A stretch of DNA of 64,000 bases, taken from NCBI RefSeq assembly GCF_029223585.1, contig NZ_CP119423.1, positions 1,922,001-1,986,000 on the forward strand. The letters are read 5' to 3'. Below, one piece after another: positions 12,991 through 21,936 of this stretch. Made by a program: the position numbers and the translations under genes. Origin of the DNA: Photobacterium sp. DA100. Lineage in GTDB: Bacteria; Pseudomonadota; Gammaproteobacteria; Enterobacterales; Vibrionaceae. The first letter of the stretch is position 1; the number at the start of each line of letters is the position of its first letter. The notes under the pieces were generated by a model that worked only from the letters and a program-made list of their open reading frames with translations, ran no database searches and was not told where the DNA came from.

Positions 12991-15078
12991 TTACTCGTTG
13001 GCTAGCAATAATTGATACTTGGCTAGCATCTTCTCGAGCTCGTCGGCAATGATCGGTTTGGCAATAAAATCATTCATCCCCGCAGCAAAGTATGCCGCTT
13101 GATCTGATTTCATTACGTTAGCGGTTAATGCGACGATTGGAATGACGGTACCATTTTCTCGTAGTACTTTCGTTGTGCTTATACCGTCAAGAATTGGCAT
13201 AGAGATATCCATTAGAATCATGTCGAACTCGTTCAGTCCATGCTGGCTAATATCCAACACTTCCTGGCCGTTATTCACAATCATGACCTTATGACCTCGT
13301 TTCTCCAGCATCAACTTTGCCACCAATTGATTAGTTGGACTATCTTCCGCGACTAAAATATTGAGCTTTGGTAAATGCTCTATATCGATAACAGGCCTTT
13401 CTGTTTCTGGTGCTGCTATTTCAGTACTGTCCAGAGGCAAGATTACCGTAAAGCAACTGCCGACATGCAGCTGACTTTCTAGCTGAATTTCACCTTGCAT
13501 CTTTTTGATTAAATGCTGGCTGATTGCTAAACCTAAACCGGTGCCACCATACTTACGGGTAATGCTGCCATCGGCTTGCTTAAATGGTTTGAACAACTGC
13601 TTTTGTGCTTCGGGTGAAATGCCGATGCCGGTATCAAAAATCTTGAGGTACAGTTTATTGCCCATCCGACTGATATCGACCGAAACTGAGCCTTCATTAG
13701 TAAACTTAATTGCATTACCCACAAGGTTAAACAGTACCTGAGAAATTCGGTTTTTATCGCCAATAATGCGATCCGGTACATCAGGCTCAATATTGCTGCT
13801 GAGCTTTATCCCTTTCTTGCGAGCCTGGTCTTGCAATTGTGTGATAACCAAATCAGTACAATCTGACAGGCGGATTTGGCTATTGAACAGTTCAAAACTG
13901 GCTGATTCAATACGAGATAGGTCCAGAATATCGTTAATGATAGTCAACAGTAATTGAGCTGATTGATCCATTTGGCCAATCCAGCTTTGCTGCTTATGAT
14001 CCAACCCTGAACCACTGAGCATGTCCAACAAACCAAGAACCGCATTCAACGGTGTTCTGATTTCGTGACTCATCATGGCTAAAAATTCTGATTTTGCCTT
14101 GTTGGCATCTTCAGCTTGCCGCCTAGCCTGCTTTATTTCTTCGATTTGCTGTTTTCGGCTGGTGATATCTTTTGCTGTACCACGATACCCTAGAAGCTGG
14201 CCTTGTTTATTAAAATAAGGTGTTCCACTGAGACTGATCCACAATCCGCCTTCGTCTTCAGGTAATTGCCATTCAAGATCTTCAAAGGCGCTCTGCCTGT
14301 CGAAAATCAACTTCAGTTTTTTCCGGTATTCTAGAGTTTCACCAAAAATATCTAGGATACAGTTACTGTCAACGGTATGGTTGGCCAGGTTAGGCGATGA
14401 AATATAGGTAAAGCGATAGTCTGTATCAACTTCCCAGAACCAATCGCCAACCGTTTTCGCGAAATCTTTAAATCGCTGCTGGCTGTGGGTTAGCTCCTGG
14501 GTACGGGCTGTGACTAATGATTGAAGCCTCTCACGGTAGTCAATATCAATAATTGCGCGTTCTAAAAGCGGTCTGAATCGCTCCAGTACCCTTCTGCAAT
14601 TGGGTGTGAATTGCCCTTTCTGAGAGTGAAAAAATAGCAAAAGCGCATCGCCCGAGCTTACTTTCACACCGGTTAATAGTACAGATTGGCAAAATGGAAC
14701 CATCTCAGGTGAAAGCGATTGGAATTCATACACTTGGCTAGGATCGTAAAGCGCAATACTTTCACCGTTCATCGAGCGAATGAATGCATTTCCGATCGGC
14801 CAAATGCTAGATTCAAAGAATCGACACGTGGTGACGAGTTCTTGCAATGACGCGGTCTCATCTTCTCGTGTAAGTACCAGTGCATGTTCAAAACCGATAT
14901 ATTTGCGGAGCACTGAAAGTAAGCTATTGAATACCTGGCGTTTATTGTTCGCCCCGGCCATTGCTGCGATGCCGGCTAGAATAGCGGTATTTTCATCGCG
15001 TAACTGCTTTTCTCGCTCTCTAGTGCGGAGTAAATCAAGCAATGTTTCTTGAAGTTTTTCAGATTCATAGTTCGCCAT
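12991..15078 (-). CDS. vpsS: Hybrid sensor histidine kinase (VpsS-like)
   Basis: The 695-residue cytoplasmic hybrid kinase has an N-terminal coiled coil and GAF-like part (about 1-190) and a PAS domain (about 205-310, WFWEVDTDYRFTYI). These are followed by HisKA with phospho-acceptor H338 (MMSHEIRTPL), HATPase_c (NLVGNAIKF and GTGLGLAIS) and a receiver with D624 (ILMDISMPILDG). It has no membrane segments. It starts 3 bases after the FIST-protein gene, so the two are one operon. In V. cholerae the equivalent pair (VC1444/VC1445, VpsV/VpsS) feeds LuxU and biofilm control, and FIST partners of this type (NosP) bind heme and nitric oxide. The identity is by domain order and synteny. Confidence 0.8.
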   Translation of the reverse strand: MANYESEKLQETLLDLLRTREREKQLRDENTAILAGIAAMAGANNKRQVFNSLLSVLRKYIGFEHALVLTREDETASLQELVTTCRFFESSIWPIGNAFIRSMNGESIALYDPSQVYEFQSLSPEMVPFCQSVLLTGVKVSSGDALLLFFHSQKGQFTPNCRRVLERFRPLLERAIIDIDYRERLQSLVTARTQELTHSQQRFKDFAKTVGDWFWEVDTDYRFTYISSPNLANHTVDSNCILDIFGETLEYRKKLKLIFDRQSAFEDLEWQLPEDEGGLWISLSGTPYFNKQGQLLGYRGTAKDITSRKQQIEEIKQARRQAEDANKAKSEFLAMMSHEIRTPLNAVLGLLDMLSGSGLDHKQQSWIGQMDQSAQLLLTIINDILDLSRIESASFELFNSQIRLSDCTDLVITQLQDQARKKGIKLSSNIEPDVPDRIIGDKNRISQVLFNLVGNAIKFTNEGSVSVDISRMGNKLYLKIFDTGIGISPEAQKQLFKPFKQADGSITRKYGGTGLGLAISQHLIKKMQGEIQLESQLHVGSCFTVILPLDSTEIAAPETERPVIDIEHLPKLNILVAEDSPTNQLVAKLMLEKRGHKVMIVNNGQEVLDISQHGLNEFDMILMDISMPILDGISTTKVLRENGTVIPIVALTANVMKSDQAAYFAAGMNDFIAKPIIADELEKMLAKYQLLLANE

Positions 15079-15081
15079 TGC

Positions 15082-16260
15082 TTAATCCTTATGAAACAAC
15101 ACTGCAGAAATCATCAAATTGCCGTGGGCATTTTCACCCCCTACAAACTGCCCTTGCTCACCAAAAGTAAAAGGCCCAACAAATGGTGCTGTTTGCATTG
15201 CACTTTTAACATACTGGGCAACCTCATCCATTCTATGCTGCACTCGGAGCATACACCCCGCGCAATAGATGGTTATCCCCCCGATTGAGTTAAGGTTCGT
15301 GTCTTTGGCATAAATATTACTTGCTGCATTCACGACTCGTCCGGCCCGGGTGATTAATCGCTCTTCTGTGCCTTGCATGAAATAAAGGGTCTCTCCTACC
15401 TCTACTTTGGCAAATAAGATGATTCCACCGCGATCGGTTGTCTTTAGTGGGTGTGCCAATTTGAAATACGGCAATTCATGGACAACACCGGCTACACGCC
15501 CCAATGGATTCAAGCTACTATTGGTACTAATGCTTTCTGCTTCATCCAAAGATTGGTTCATCCAATTTTGATAGACCTCGATTGCCGGTTTGCCATCTAG
15601 TTCGATAAGCTCCCTGCCCTCAACTTTGGTCGCTTTGGCTGATAAGCCGGTGCTTGCGTAGCCCGAATGGAAAGAATAACTGATGTGGCAAGATGGGTAT
15701 ATTACACTAATCCCCACACCTTCTTGCGTATACTGTTCTTGTGTAAATATTTTCCAGTTGCCTTGAATATGATCATCAGCAGCACTACCGCCAATGATTG
15801 GTACCGATGTACACAGTTCATCTTCAATCCCTTGAATCACTTCTTCTTCATGACCAGGGCTCGCGTGCAACACAATAAGAGCGGGCAATTCTCCAGCACG
15901 CCCGCTATTGGCGATCGCTTTCAATAAAGCTTGTCTTGCCATGTCATATTTAGAATTATTAGTCGAAACAATCGCTGTTCCGTATGCGCCATGAAAATCT
16001 GAAATAGCCCAGAGAGCGACGCCCAAACCATGGTGATAGCCACCTTCGGTCATTACCCCCTGACAAGAAGTACAACCCAAAATTTGTGCATTAGGAAAAG
16101 CAACGGCTAAAGCTTCTTGAAAAGTGACAGCGTCATATTTTTCTGAAAAGTAAACAAGGATCAGTTTAGGGTTAGCAAGCTTTGCTTGTAATTGGGTGAT
16201 GGCCTCTTGAATGGCATCAGATGCTGTTGCCTGTGAAGAAAAGCTTGTAGCGATATCCAT
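15082..16260 (-). CDS. nosP: FIST-domain sensor protein (NosP/VpsV-like)
   Basis: The 392-residue protein has FIST_N (about residues 30-220; AFPNAQILGCTSCQGV near 50-65) and FIST_C (about 225-370). It has no signal peptide, so it is cytosolic. It is co-transcribed with the hybrid kinase immediately downstream. NosP-type FIST proteins bind heme, sense nitric oxide and inhibit or modulate the partner kinase, affecting biofilm formation. The family match is clear from the two-domain layout, but heme binding is inferred from genomic pairing, not from a visible heme motif. The 291-base gap upstream (16261-16551) would hold its promoter. Confidence 0.8.
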   Translation of the reverse strand: MDIATSFSSQATASDAIQEAITQLQAKLANPKLILVYFSEKYDAVTFQEALAVAFPNAQILGCTSCQGVMTEGGYHHGLGVALWAISDFHGAYGTAIVSTNNSKYDMARQALLKAIANSGRAGELPALIVLHASPGHEEEVIQGIEDELCTSVPIIGGSAADDHIQGNWKIFTQEQYTQEGVGISVIYPSCHISYSFHSGYASTGLSAKATKVEGRELIELDGKPAIEVYQNWMNQSLDEAESISTNSSLNPLGRVAGVVHELPYFKLAHPLKTTDRGGIILFAKVEVGETLYFMQGTEERLITRAGRVVNAASNIYAKDTNLNSIGGITIYCAGCMLRVQHRMDEVAQYVKSAMQTAPFVGPFTFGEQGQFVGGENAHGNLMISAVLFHKD

Positions 16261-16551
16261 GGGGAATTTTTCTATAGATTAATTTGAATTGTAACTTATA
16301 ACTCTGTGCACCCAAGATTGTTTTTTTTGCACGAAATCACTAAATGCGGCTTACGGAAAATAACCAAATGGAATTTCATGCCTCTTGCGGCCACTAGATG
16401 GTATTCTTACATGCATCACATGGAGTGTCTGCTTTTTTATTGTAATTAATTAAAGTTCTGCACTTAATGACCGTTAATGATAGTTATATCCCTAAGTATT
16501 TTGACGTTATTTGGGGCTGACATCTCAAGTTGTATGGATGGTGAGGGAACA

Positions 16552-17274
16552 ATGGAAAATAGAGTGGTACTGGTCACTGGCGGAGCTAATGGGATCGGTA
16601 AAGGAATCGCGAATTACCTTGCGAAAAAGATGTTAGTGATTGCAGCTGATATTGATGAGAATGCCGGGTTCCAACTGGTGTCAGAAAATCCGTTAGTTCG
16701 CTTCAAGCAACTCGATGTTACCAGTGAACAGCAGATTGCATCGCTCATTGACGAGATAAAATACCAGCATGGAAGACTGGATGCGGTTATCAATAATGCC
16801 GCTATTGCTAACCCTTACAATGCCCCACTCCATCAACTAGATATATACGACTGGAACAAGGCATTAGCCGTTAACTTGACGGCACCAATGCTGATAGCCA
16901 AACACACAGTTTCATTACTTAGAGATACAAAGGGTTGCATTGTAAATATTGCATCAACGCGAGCCATCCAATCGGAGCCTAATACAGAAGCTTATAGTGC
17001 TTCAAAAGGTGGTATCGTTGCTTTAACTCATTCTTTGGCAGCCAGTGTTGGTCCTGATGTGCGCGTCAATTGTATTTCGCCAGGCTGGATTCACACGACC
17101 GATGAGCCTTTGCGAGATCTAGACCATCAGCAGCACCTTGTTGGTCGTGTAGGACATGTCGAAGACATTGCTTCAATGGTCGGCTATTTGATCTCTGACG
17201 AAGCGGGCTTCATTACTGGTCAAAACTTTGTGATCGATGGTGGAATGACAAAAAAAATGATTTACCGTGAGTAA
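16552..17274 (+). CDS. Short-chain dehydrogenase/reductase
   Basis: The start at 16552 (MENRVVLVTGGANGIGKGI) follows GGTGAGGGAACA and puts the cofactor motif near the N-terminus as usual; the ORF is open from 16477. The 240-residue protein has TGGANGIG (NAD(P) binding, about residues 8-15), NNAA near 81, the catalytic Ser in NIAST and YSASKGG (Tyr/Lys pair, about 147-151). The end GQNFVIDGGMTKKM is typical of classical SDRs. The substrate is not determinable. An SDR gene also lies between the FIST/kinase pair and ccoN in V. cholerae (VC1443). Confidence 0.85.
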   Translation: MENRVVLVTGGANGIGKGIANYLAKKMLVIAADIDENAGFQLVSENPLVRFKQLDVTSEQQIASLIDEIKYQHGRLDAVINNAAIANPYNAPLHQLDIYDWNKALAVNLTAPMLIAKHTVSLLRDTKGCIVNIASTRAIQSEPNTEAYSASKGGIVALTHSLAASVGPDVRVNCISPGWIHTTDEPLRDLDHQQHLVGRVGHVEDIASMVGYLISDEAGFITGQNFVIDGGMTKKMIYRE

Positions 17275-17374
17275 TTAAGGCTTAATCAAAGCTTGTTACA
17301 ATTGTCATTTATCCCTCATTTATAGGGTTTGAAAAGCCAAACCCTATAAACACAAACATATTAATATAACCTGC

Positions 17375-17827
17375 TTATTCTGCTTGTTTTTTCACCACAA
17401 AAGTTGCAGTTATCTTTCTATTCCCCTGCTCAATGACAACAGCCCATTCCATTTCATCATGCATGCATTCAGGAACCGTAAAACGCCCTAGCCATCCCTC
17501 TGATGTTTGCTCAAAAGTAACAGGGATAATCCCCATATACATGTTTACACCTTCTACAGACGCAGTCGGTTTAACATTTGTGTTATCAATTTGTATCGTG
17601 AGCTCTTGATTTGCAACGGCTGGATAAGGTGCTAATGAGATATTTAGCGATTCTCCGCTATCATTTTGATGGCATAGTTTTGCTGATAACTGGCATGTTA
17701 ATGCAGTGTCATCTTCAGCCTGGTTGTTGTTATAGGTGACTGTTCTCCATACAAATGCCGTGATTAATACAGCTAAAAGAAAAAGAATTTGGATTAATCT
17801 ACCTTTGGTGAGCTTTTCTGCAGCCAT
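17375..17827 (-). CDS. Membrane-anchored periplasmic protein, FixH/YtkA-like
   Basis: The protein has one N-terminal membrane segment (about residues 11-28, RLIQILFLLAVLITAFVW) and a beta-type periplasmic domain of about 120 residues. The segment VNMYMGIIPVTFEQTSEGW...RFTVPECMHDEMEW recalls FixH/YtkA-like copper or assembly proteins, with Met/Cys residues that could bind copper. The chosen start (MAAEKLTKG) is not certain; an ATG at 17920 adds 31 residues. It is divergent from ccoN, so a role around cbb3 oxidase is plausible but inferred. Confidence 0.6.
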   Translation of the reverse strand: MAAEKLTKGRLIQILFLLAVLITAFVWRTVTYNNNQAEDDTALTCQLSAKLCHQNDSGESLNISLAPYPAVANQELTIQIDNTNVKPTASVEGVNMYMGIIPVTFEQTSEGWLGRFTVPECMHDEMEWAVVIEQGNRKITATFVVKKQAE

Positions 17828-17980
17828 GATTTTACGTGCTTCCCATGTTACAGAGGTCAAAGTTTTCACATAAATGTTGCTTAACCGTAAACATTGTGTG
17901 GGCTTGACTCTGTCAATCATTAGTTATCTAAAGTAGTATAAGGCACTGAAAATGCCACTTTTACAACAAAATAGCAATTT

Positions 17981-18016
17981 AATTACTGGGGTGTTCAAAA
18001 AAACAACACAGTAATT
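17981..18016. repeat. Inverted repeat upstream of ccoN
   Basis: AATTACTG (17981-17988) pairs with CAGTAATT (18009-18016), with a partial inner pair GTGTT/AACAC. It lies in the divergent promoter gap in front of ccoN. It could be an operator; no canonical FNR box is visible here. Confidence 0.45.
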
Positions 18017-18103
18017 ATTGAAGCTTTGGGTGGTATTGCGACAACTTGTTGTTCGCACAAGGAAAAGAGTGTAGTTGAACAATTAAAATTGGAAGCATGC
18101 AAC

Positions 18104-19531
18104 ATGAGCCAAGTAAAGCAGCTTGAACAAAACTACAACTATACGGTCGTTCGTCAATTCACCCTGGTTACTATCCTGTGGGGAATCGTCGGAATGGCCG
18201 TTGGTGTATTGATTGCCGCTCAGCTGGTATGGCCGGCACTAAACTTCGACCTTCCTTGGTTGACATACAGCCGTTTACGACCATTGCACACTAATGCAGT
18301 GATCTTCGCATTCGGTACCAGTGCGCTATTTGCTACGTCTTACTACGTAGTACAGCGTACATGTCAAACAAGGCTTTTTGGTGGGAAATTAGCGTCGTTC
18401 ACCTTCTGGGGCTGGCAAGCCATCATTCTATCTGCAGCAATTTCGCTGCCGTTAGGTTGGACGTCTGGTAAAGAATACGCAGAGCTGGAATGGCCGATTG
18501 ATATCGCCATTGCCGTTGTTTGGGTAGCCTACGCCATCGTTTTCTTCGGTACAATGATCAAAAGGAACACGTCACATATCTATGTGGCTAACTGGTTCTT
18601 TGGAGCATTCATTCTAACCGTTGCCGTCTTGCACATTGTTAACAGTATGGCCATCCCGGTATCAATGACTAAATCGTATTCGGTTTACTCTGGTGCTGTC
18701 GATGCCATGATTCAGTGGTGGTATGGGCACAATGCGGTTGGTTTCCTGCTAACAGCAGGCTTCTTGGGGATGATGTATTACTTTGTACCTAAGCAAGCAG
18801 GTCGTCCTGTTTACTCATACCGTCTGTCTATTGTCCATTTCTGGGCATTAGTTTCTCTATACATCTGGGCAGGCCCTCACCACCTACATTACACCGCTCT
18901 ACCTGATTGGACTCAGTCTTTGGGTATGGTGATGTCCTTGATCCTATTTGCCCCATCTTGGGGTGGTATGATCAACGGTATCATGACGCTATCTGGTGCA
19001 TGGCACAAATTGCGCTATGACCCTATATTGCGCTTCTTGGTTGTCTCTCTGTCGTTCTACGGCATGTCGACCTTCGAAGGCCCGATGATGTCAATCAAGA
19101 CTGTAAACGCCCTTTCTCACTATACCGACTGGACTATCGGTCACGTTCACTCTGGTGCGTTAGGTTGGGTTGCGATGGTATCTATCGGTGCGGTTTACCA
19201 CTTGATCCCTAAACTGTTCGGCCAAGAGCGTATGTACTCTATCAAACTGATTAACGTACACTTCTGGCTAGCAACTATCGGTACTGTGCTGTATATCGTT
19301 GCTATGTGGATTTCTGGCGTGATGCAAGGTCTGATGTGGCGTGCGGTCAACACAGACGGTACGCTGACTTACAGCTTTGTTGAGTCACTACAGGCGTCTT
19401 ACCCATTCTACTTCGTGCGTTTTGTAGGTGGTGCAATCTTCTTGGCGGGTATGTTCCTAATGGCATACAACGCGTATAAGACAATTCTTGCGCCAAAAGA
19501 AAGCCTGAAAGCCACAGAGCAACCAGCATAA
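18104..19531 (+). CDS. ccoN: cbb3-type cytochrome c oxidase subunit I
   Basis: The start at 18104 ([19 protein letters not shown]) follows GGAAG; the frame is open from 18026 with a TTG. The 475-residue polytopic membrane protein carries the conserved heme and copper histidines, visible as [27 protein letters not shown] and HVHSGALGW. It catalyses oxygen reduction to water in the high-affinity oxidase used at low oxygen. It is the first gene of ccoNOQP; ccoO starts 12 bases after its stop. Confidence 0.97.
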   Translation: MSQVKQLEQNYNYTVVRQFTLVTILWGIVGMAVGVLIAAQLVWPALNFDLPWLTYSRLRPLHTNAVIFAFGTSALFATSYYVVQRTCQTRLFGGKLASFTFWGWQAIILSAAISLPLGWTSGKEYAELEWPIDIAIAVVWVAYAIVFFGTMIKRNTSHIYVANWFFGAFILTVAVLHIVNSMAIPVSMTKSYSVYSGAVDAMIQWWYGHNAVGFLLTAGFLGMMYYFVPKQAGRPVYSYRLSIVHFWALVSLYIWAGPHHLHYTALPDWTQSLGMVMSLILFAPSWGGMINGIMTLSGAWHKLRYDPILRFLVVSLSFYGMSTFEGPMMSIKTVNALSHYTDWTIGHVHSGALGWVAMVSIGAVYHLIPKLFGQERMYSIKLINVHFWLATIGTVLYIVAMWISGVMQGLMWRAVNTDGTLTYSFVESLQASYPFYFVRFVGGAIFLAGMFLMAYNAYKTILAPKESLKATEQPA

Positions 19532-19543
19532 GGAGTACCGACA

Positions 19544-20155
19544 ATGGCTAATAATCGTCATGAAATTGTAGAAAAAAATGTCGGCCTTCTTGCAATCCTG
19601 ATCGTGATTGCTATCAGTTTCGGTGCCTTGGTGGAAATTACCCCATTGCTCTACCAAGACCAAACAACTGAGCCGGTTGAGAACCTTCGCCCATATACAG
19701 CATTGGAAATGGAAGGCCGTGATATTTACATCCGTGAAGGCTGTAACGTTTGTCACAGCCAGATGATCCGTCCTTTCCGTTCGGAAACCGAGCGCTATGG
19801 CCACTACTCTGTAGCTGGTGAAAGTGTCTGGGAACACCCTTTCCTTTGGGGCTCAAAACGTACAGGTCCTGATCTAGCCCGCGTTGGCGGACGTTATTCA
19901 GATGACTGGCACCGTGTTCACCTTCGCGATCCTCGTGCTGTGGTTCCTGAGTCAAACATGCCGGGCTTCCCATGGCTGGAAGAGAATGTGCTGGATGGCA
20001 AACTGACCTCGAAGAAGCTTGCAATCTTCAAGAATCAGTTCGGTGTGCCTTACACCGACGAGCAGGTGGCTAATGCCGGCGAGGAAGTGAAAGGCAAGAC
20101 TGAGATGGATGCAATCATTGCTTACCTCCAGTCACTCGGTCACGCAATGAAATAA
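19544..20155 (+). CDS. ccoO: cbb3 oxidase monoheme cytochrome c subunit
   Basis: The 203-residue protein has one N-terminal membrane helix (about residues 12-30) and a periplasmic cytochrome c domain with heme motif CNVCHSQM near 64-71. The distal Met ligand is likely in ESNMPGFPW. It passes electrons from CcoP towards CcoN. The start follows AAGGAG. Confidence 0.97.
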   Translation: MANNRHEIVEKNVGLLAILIVIAISFGALVEITPLLYQDQTTEPVENLRPYTALEMEGRDIYIREGCNVCHSQMIRPFRSETERYGHYSVAGESVWEHPFLWGSKRTGPDLARVGGRYSDDWHRVHLRDPRAVVPESNMPGFPWLEENVLDGKLTSKKLAIFKNQFGVPYTDEQVANAGEEVKGKTEMDAIIAYLQSLGHAMK

Positions 20156-20164
20156 GGGGACGCC

Positions 20165-20338
20165 ATGGATATTGGAACCATTCATAGCATTTGGACACTG
20201 ATACTGTTCGGTAGCTTTATTGGTATTGTCCTTTGGGCTTACAGTAAACGCCAAAAATCTCGTTTCGATGAGGCTGCAAACCTGGTTTTCGCAGACGAAG
20301 AAAAAGATTTGGCAACGCGTGAGAATGACAGGAGTTAG
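20165..20338 (+). CDS. ccoQ: cbb3 oxidase small subunit CcoQ
   Basis: This is a 57-residue protein between ccoO and ccoP. It has a single membrane helix (MDIGTIHSIWTLILFGSFIG then IVLWAYSKRQ) and a charged C-terminus (FADEEKDLATREND). The size, place and sequence fit CcoQ/FixQ, which stabilises the oxidase complex. It starts 9 bases after the ccoO stop and ends 5 bases before ccoP. Confidence 0.92.
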   Translation: MDIGTIHSIWTLILFGSFIGIVLWAYSKRQKSRFDEAANLVFADEEKDLATRENDRS

Positions 20339-20343
20339 GAAAC

Positions 20344-21324
20344 ATGACTACGTTTTGGAGTCTATGGATAACAATCATCACGCTAGGTACCCTAACCGGT
20401 ATTGCTGCCCTACTAATCTGGTGTAGCAAGGACAAAATGGGTGTTGAAGATGGTGAGGATATGGGACATGAATACGACGGTATTCGTGAGATCAACAACC
20501 CACTGCCTAAATGGTGGTCCTACATGTTCTGGGGCACCATTATTTTCGGCCTGCTTTACCTATTCCTTTTCCCAGGTTTGGGTAACTACAAAGGCTTCCT
20601 GGGCTGGCAGAGCTCAGATCAAACAGTTCGCTCTATCGAGGAGTCTAAATTGGCAATTGCCAATGCCCAGAAAGAGCAACGTTTGAACCAGTACGCAAAA
20701 GAGCTGGATGATGCCCAAACGCGTTTTGGCGAGACCTTCAAGACACTGGCATATGATGGTTCTGGTAATACGCTATTGCCAATCACGCAGATTGCTGAAA
20801 GTGAAGAGGCTATCAAAGTCGGTCAGCGATTGTTCTTGCAGAACTGTGCTCAGTGCCACGGCTCAGACGCCCGTGGCCAGCTTGGCTACCCTAACCTAAC
20901 TGATGGTGCTTGGTTGTACGGTGGTGAAGCCGAAACTATCAAGACAACCATTATGGAAGGTCGCCAAGGTGTGATGCCTGGTTGGATTGAAACGCTGGGT
21001 AAAGATGGTGTGACAGAAGTAGCTAGCTATGTGCTAAGCATGTCTGGACGTAGTGTCAATGCCAAAGAAGCGGCGGCTGGTAAGCAGAAGTTTGTTGTTT
21101 GTGCAGCGTGTCATGGTACGGATGGTAAGGGTAATCCAGCATTTGGGGCGCCTGACCTGACAGATAACACATGGCTATACGGCGGTTCTCGTCGCGCGGT
21201 TGAAGCAACCATTGCGCACGGTCGCCAGGGCGTGATGCCAGCGTGGAAAGATATTCTGGGTGAAGAAAAAGTTCAGGTTATCTCTGCTTACGTTTGGAAC
21301 CTAAGTAACGACACATCAAAGTAA
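20344..21324 (+). CDS. ccoP: cbb3 oxidase diheme cytochrome c subunit
   Basis: The 326-residue protein has two N-terminal membrane helices (about residues 5-25 and 55-76, MFWGTIIFGLLYLFLFPG) and two periplasmic cytochrome c domains with CAQCH (about 173-177) and CAACH (about 256-260). It accepts electrons from the cytochrome bc1/c pool. It is the last gene of the ccoNOQP block. Confidence 0.97.
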   Translation: MTTFWSLWITIITLGTLTGIAALLIWCSKDKMGVEDGEDMGHEYDGIREINNPLPKWWSYMFWGTIIFGLLYLFLFPGLGNYKGFLGWQSSDQTVRSIEESKLAIANAQKEQRLNQYAKELDDAQTRFGETFKTLAYDGSGNTLLPITQIAESEEAIKVGQRLFLQNCAQCHGSDARGQLGYPNLTDGAWLYGGEAETIKTTIMEGRQGVMPGWIETLGKDGVTEVASYVLSMSGRSVNAKEAAAGKQKFVVCAACHGTDGKGNPAFGAPDLTDNTWLYGGSRRAVEATIAHGRQGVMPAWKDILGEEKVQVISAYVWNLSNDTSK

Positions 21325-21391
21325 CAACTCAAACAACACTCAGTTACAATTTGTTCAATCTTTTTGTACAAATACCTGAGACTTAACGACA

Positions 21392-21414
21392 AGCCCCTGT
21401 TATCTTCAGGGGCT
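21392..21414. terminator. Hairpin between ccoP and ccoH
   Basis: AGCCCCTG ttatctt CAGGGGCT. No T-run follows on the plus strand, so it may act as a partial terminator or an mRNA 3' stabiliser that lets oxidase subunits be made in excess of the maturation factors. Confidence 0.55.
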
Positions 21415-21444
21415 AAATCCCTCTAAGCGACATAGGTAATCAAT

Positions 21445-21936
21445 ATGGGTAAACCTTGGTATAAGCAGTTCTGGCCATGGTTCGTTTTTGCCATCCCTGC
21501 TACTTCAATTGTTTATAGCCTGACAGCTGTCTATATCTTTTCTCAGAACAAAGTCGATCTAGTCGCTGAAGATTATTACAAAAAAGGCAAGGCGATTAAC
21601 CTCGACCTATCACGCCTTCGCGTTGCCGATGCATTGAACTTAAAAGCGCAAGTTGCTGTTAGTGACAAAGACATCAACGTTTTTTTCAATAAAGGTGATC
21701 TAGATAACTATCCAAATTTGCGTGTGACATTCACACACCGTACTCTAGCTAATAAAGATTTTACTCAAATGGTGAGCGCCGATTTATCAGGGACTTATCG
21801 CTTTGAATCTCCAGAGGTTATTGAAGGTCCATGGTTTGTTGAGCTAGAACCATTTGATGGAGACTGGATGTTACAAGGACGTGTTAACCTGCCAACATCC
21901 GACCCGATTTCGCTGTACGGGCAGATTAAGGAATGA
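21445..21936 (+). CDS. ccoH: cbb3 oxidase assembly protein FixH/CcoH
   Basis: The 163-residue protein has one N-terminal membrane helix (about residues 10-32, FWPWFVFAIPATSIVYSLTAV) followed by the family signature VAEDYYKKGKAINLDLSR and a beta-rich periplasmic domain. CcoH helps assemble the oxidase complex. Its end overlaps the start of ccoI by 4 bases. The ccoG gene usually found before ccoH is absent here. Confidence 0.9.
   Translation: MGKPWYKQFWPWFVFAIPATSIVYSLTAVYIFSQNKVDLVAEDYYKKGKAINLDLSRLRVADALNLKAQVAVSDKDINVFFNKGDLDNYPNLRVTFTHRTLANKDFTQMVSADLSGTYRFESPEVIEGPWFVELEPFDGDWMLQGRVNLPTSDPISLYGQIKE

Noticed and set aside
17896..17909. FNR box near TTGACTCTGTCAA
   Set aside because: The half sites are 3 bases apart rather than 4, and it lies in the 5' part of a minus-strand gene.
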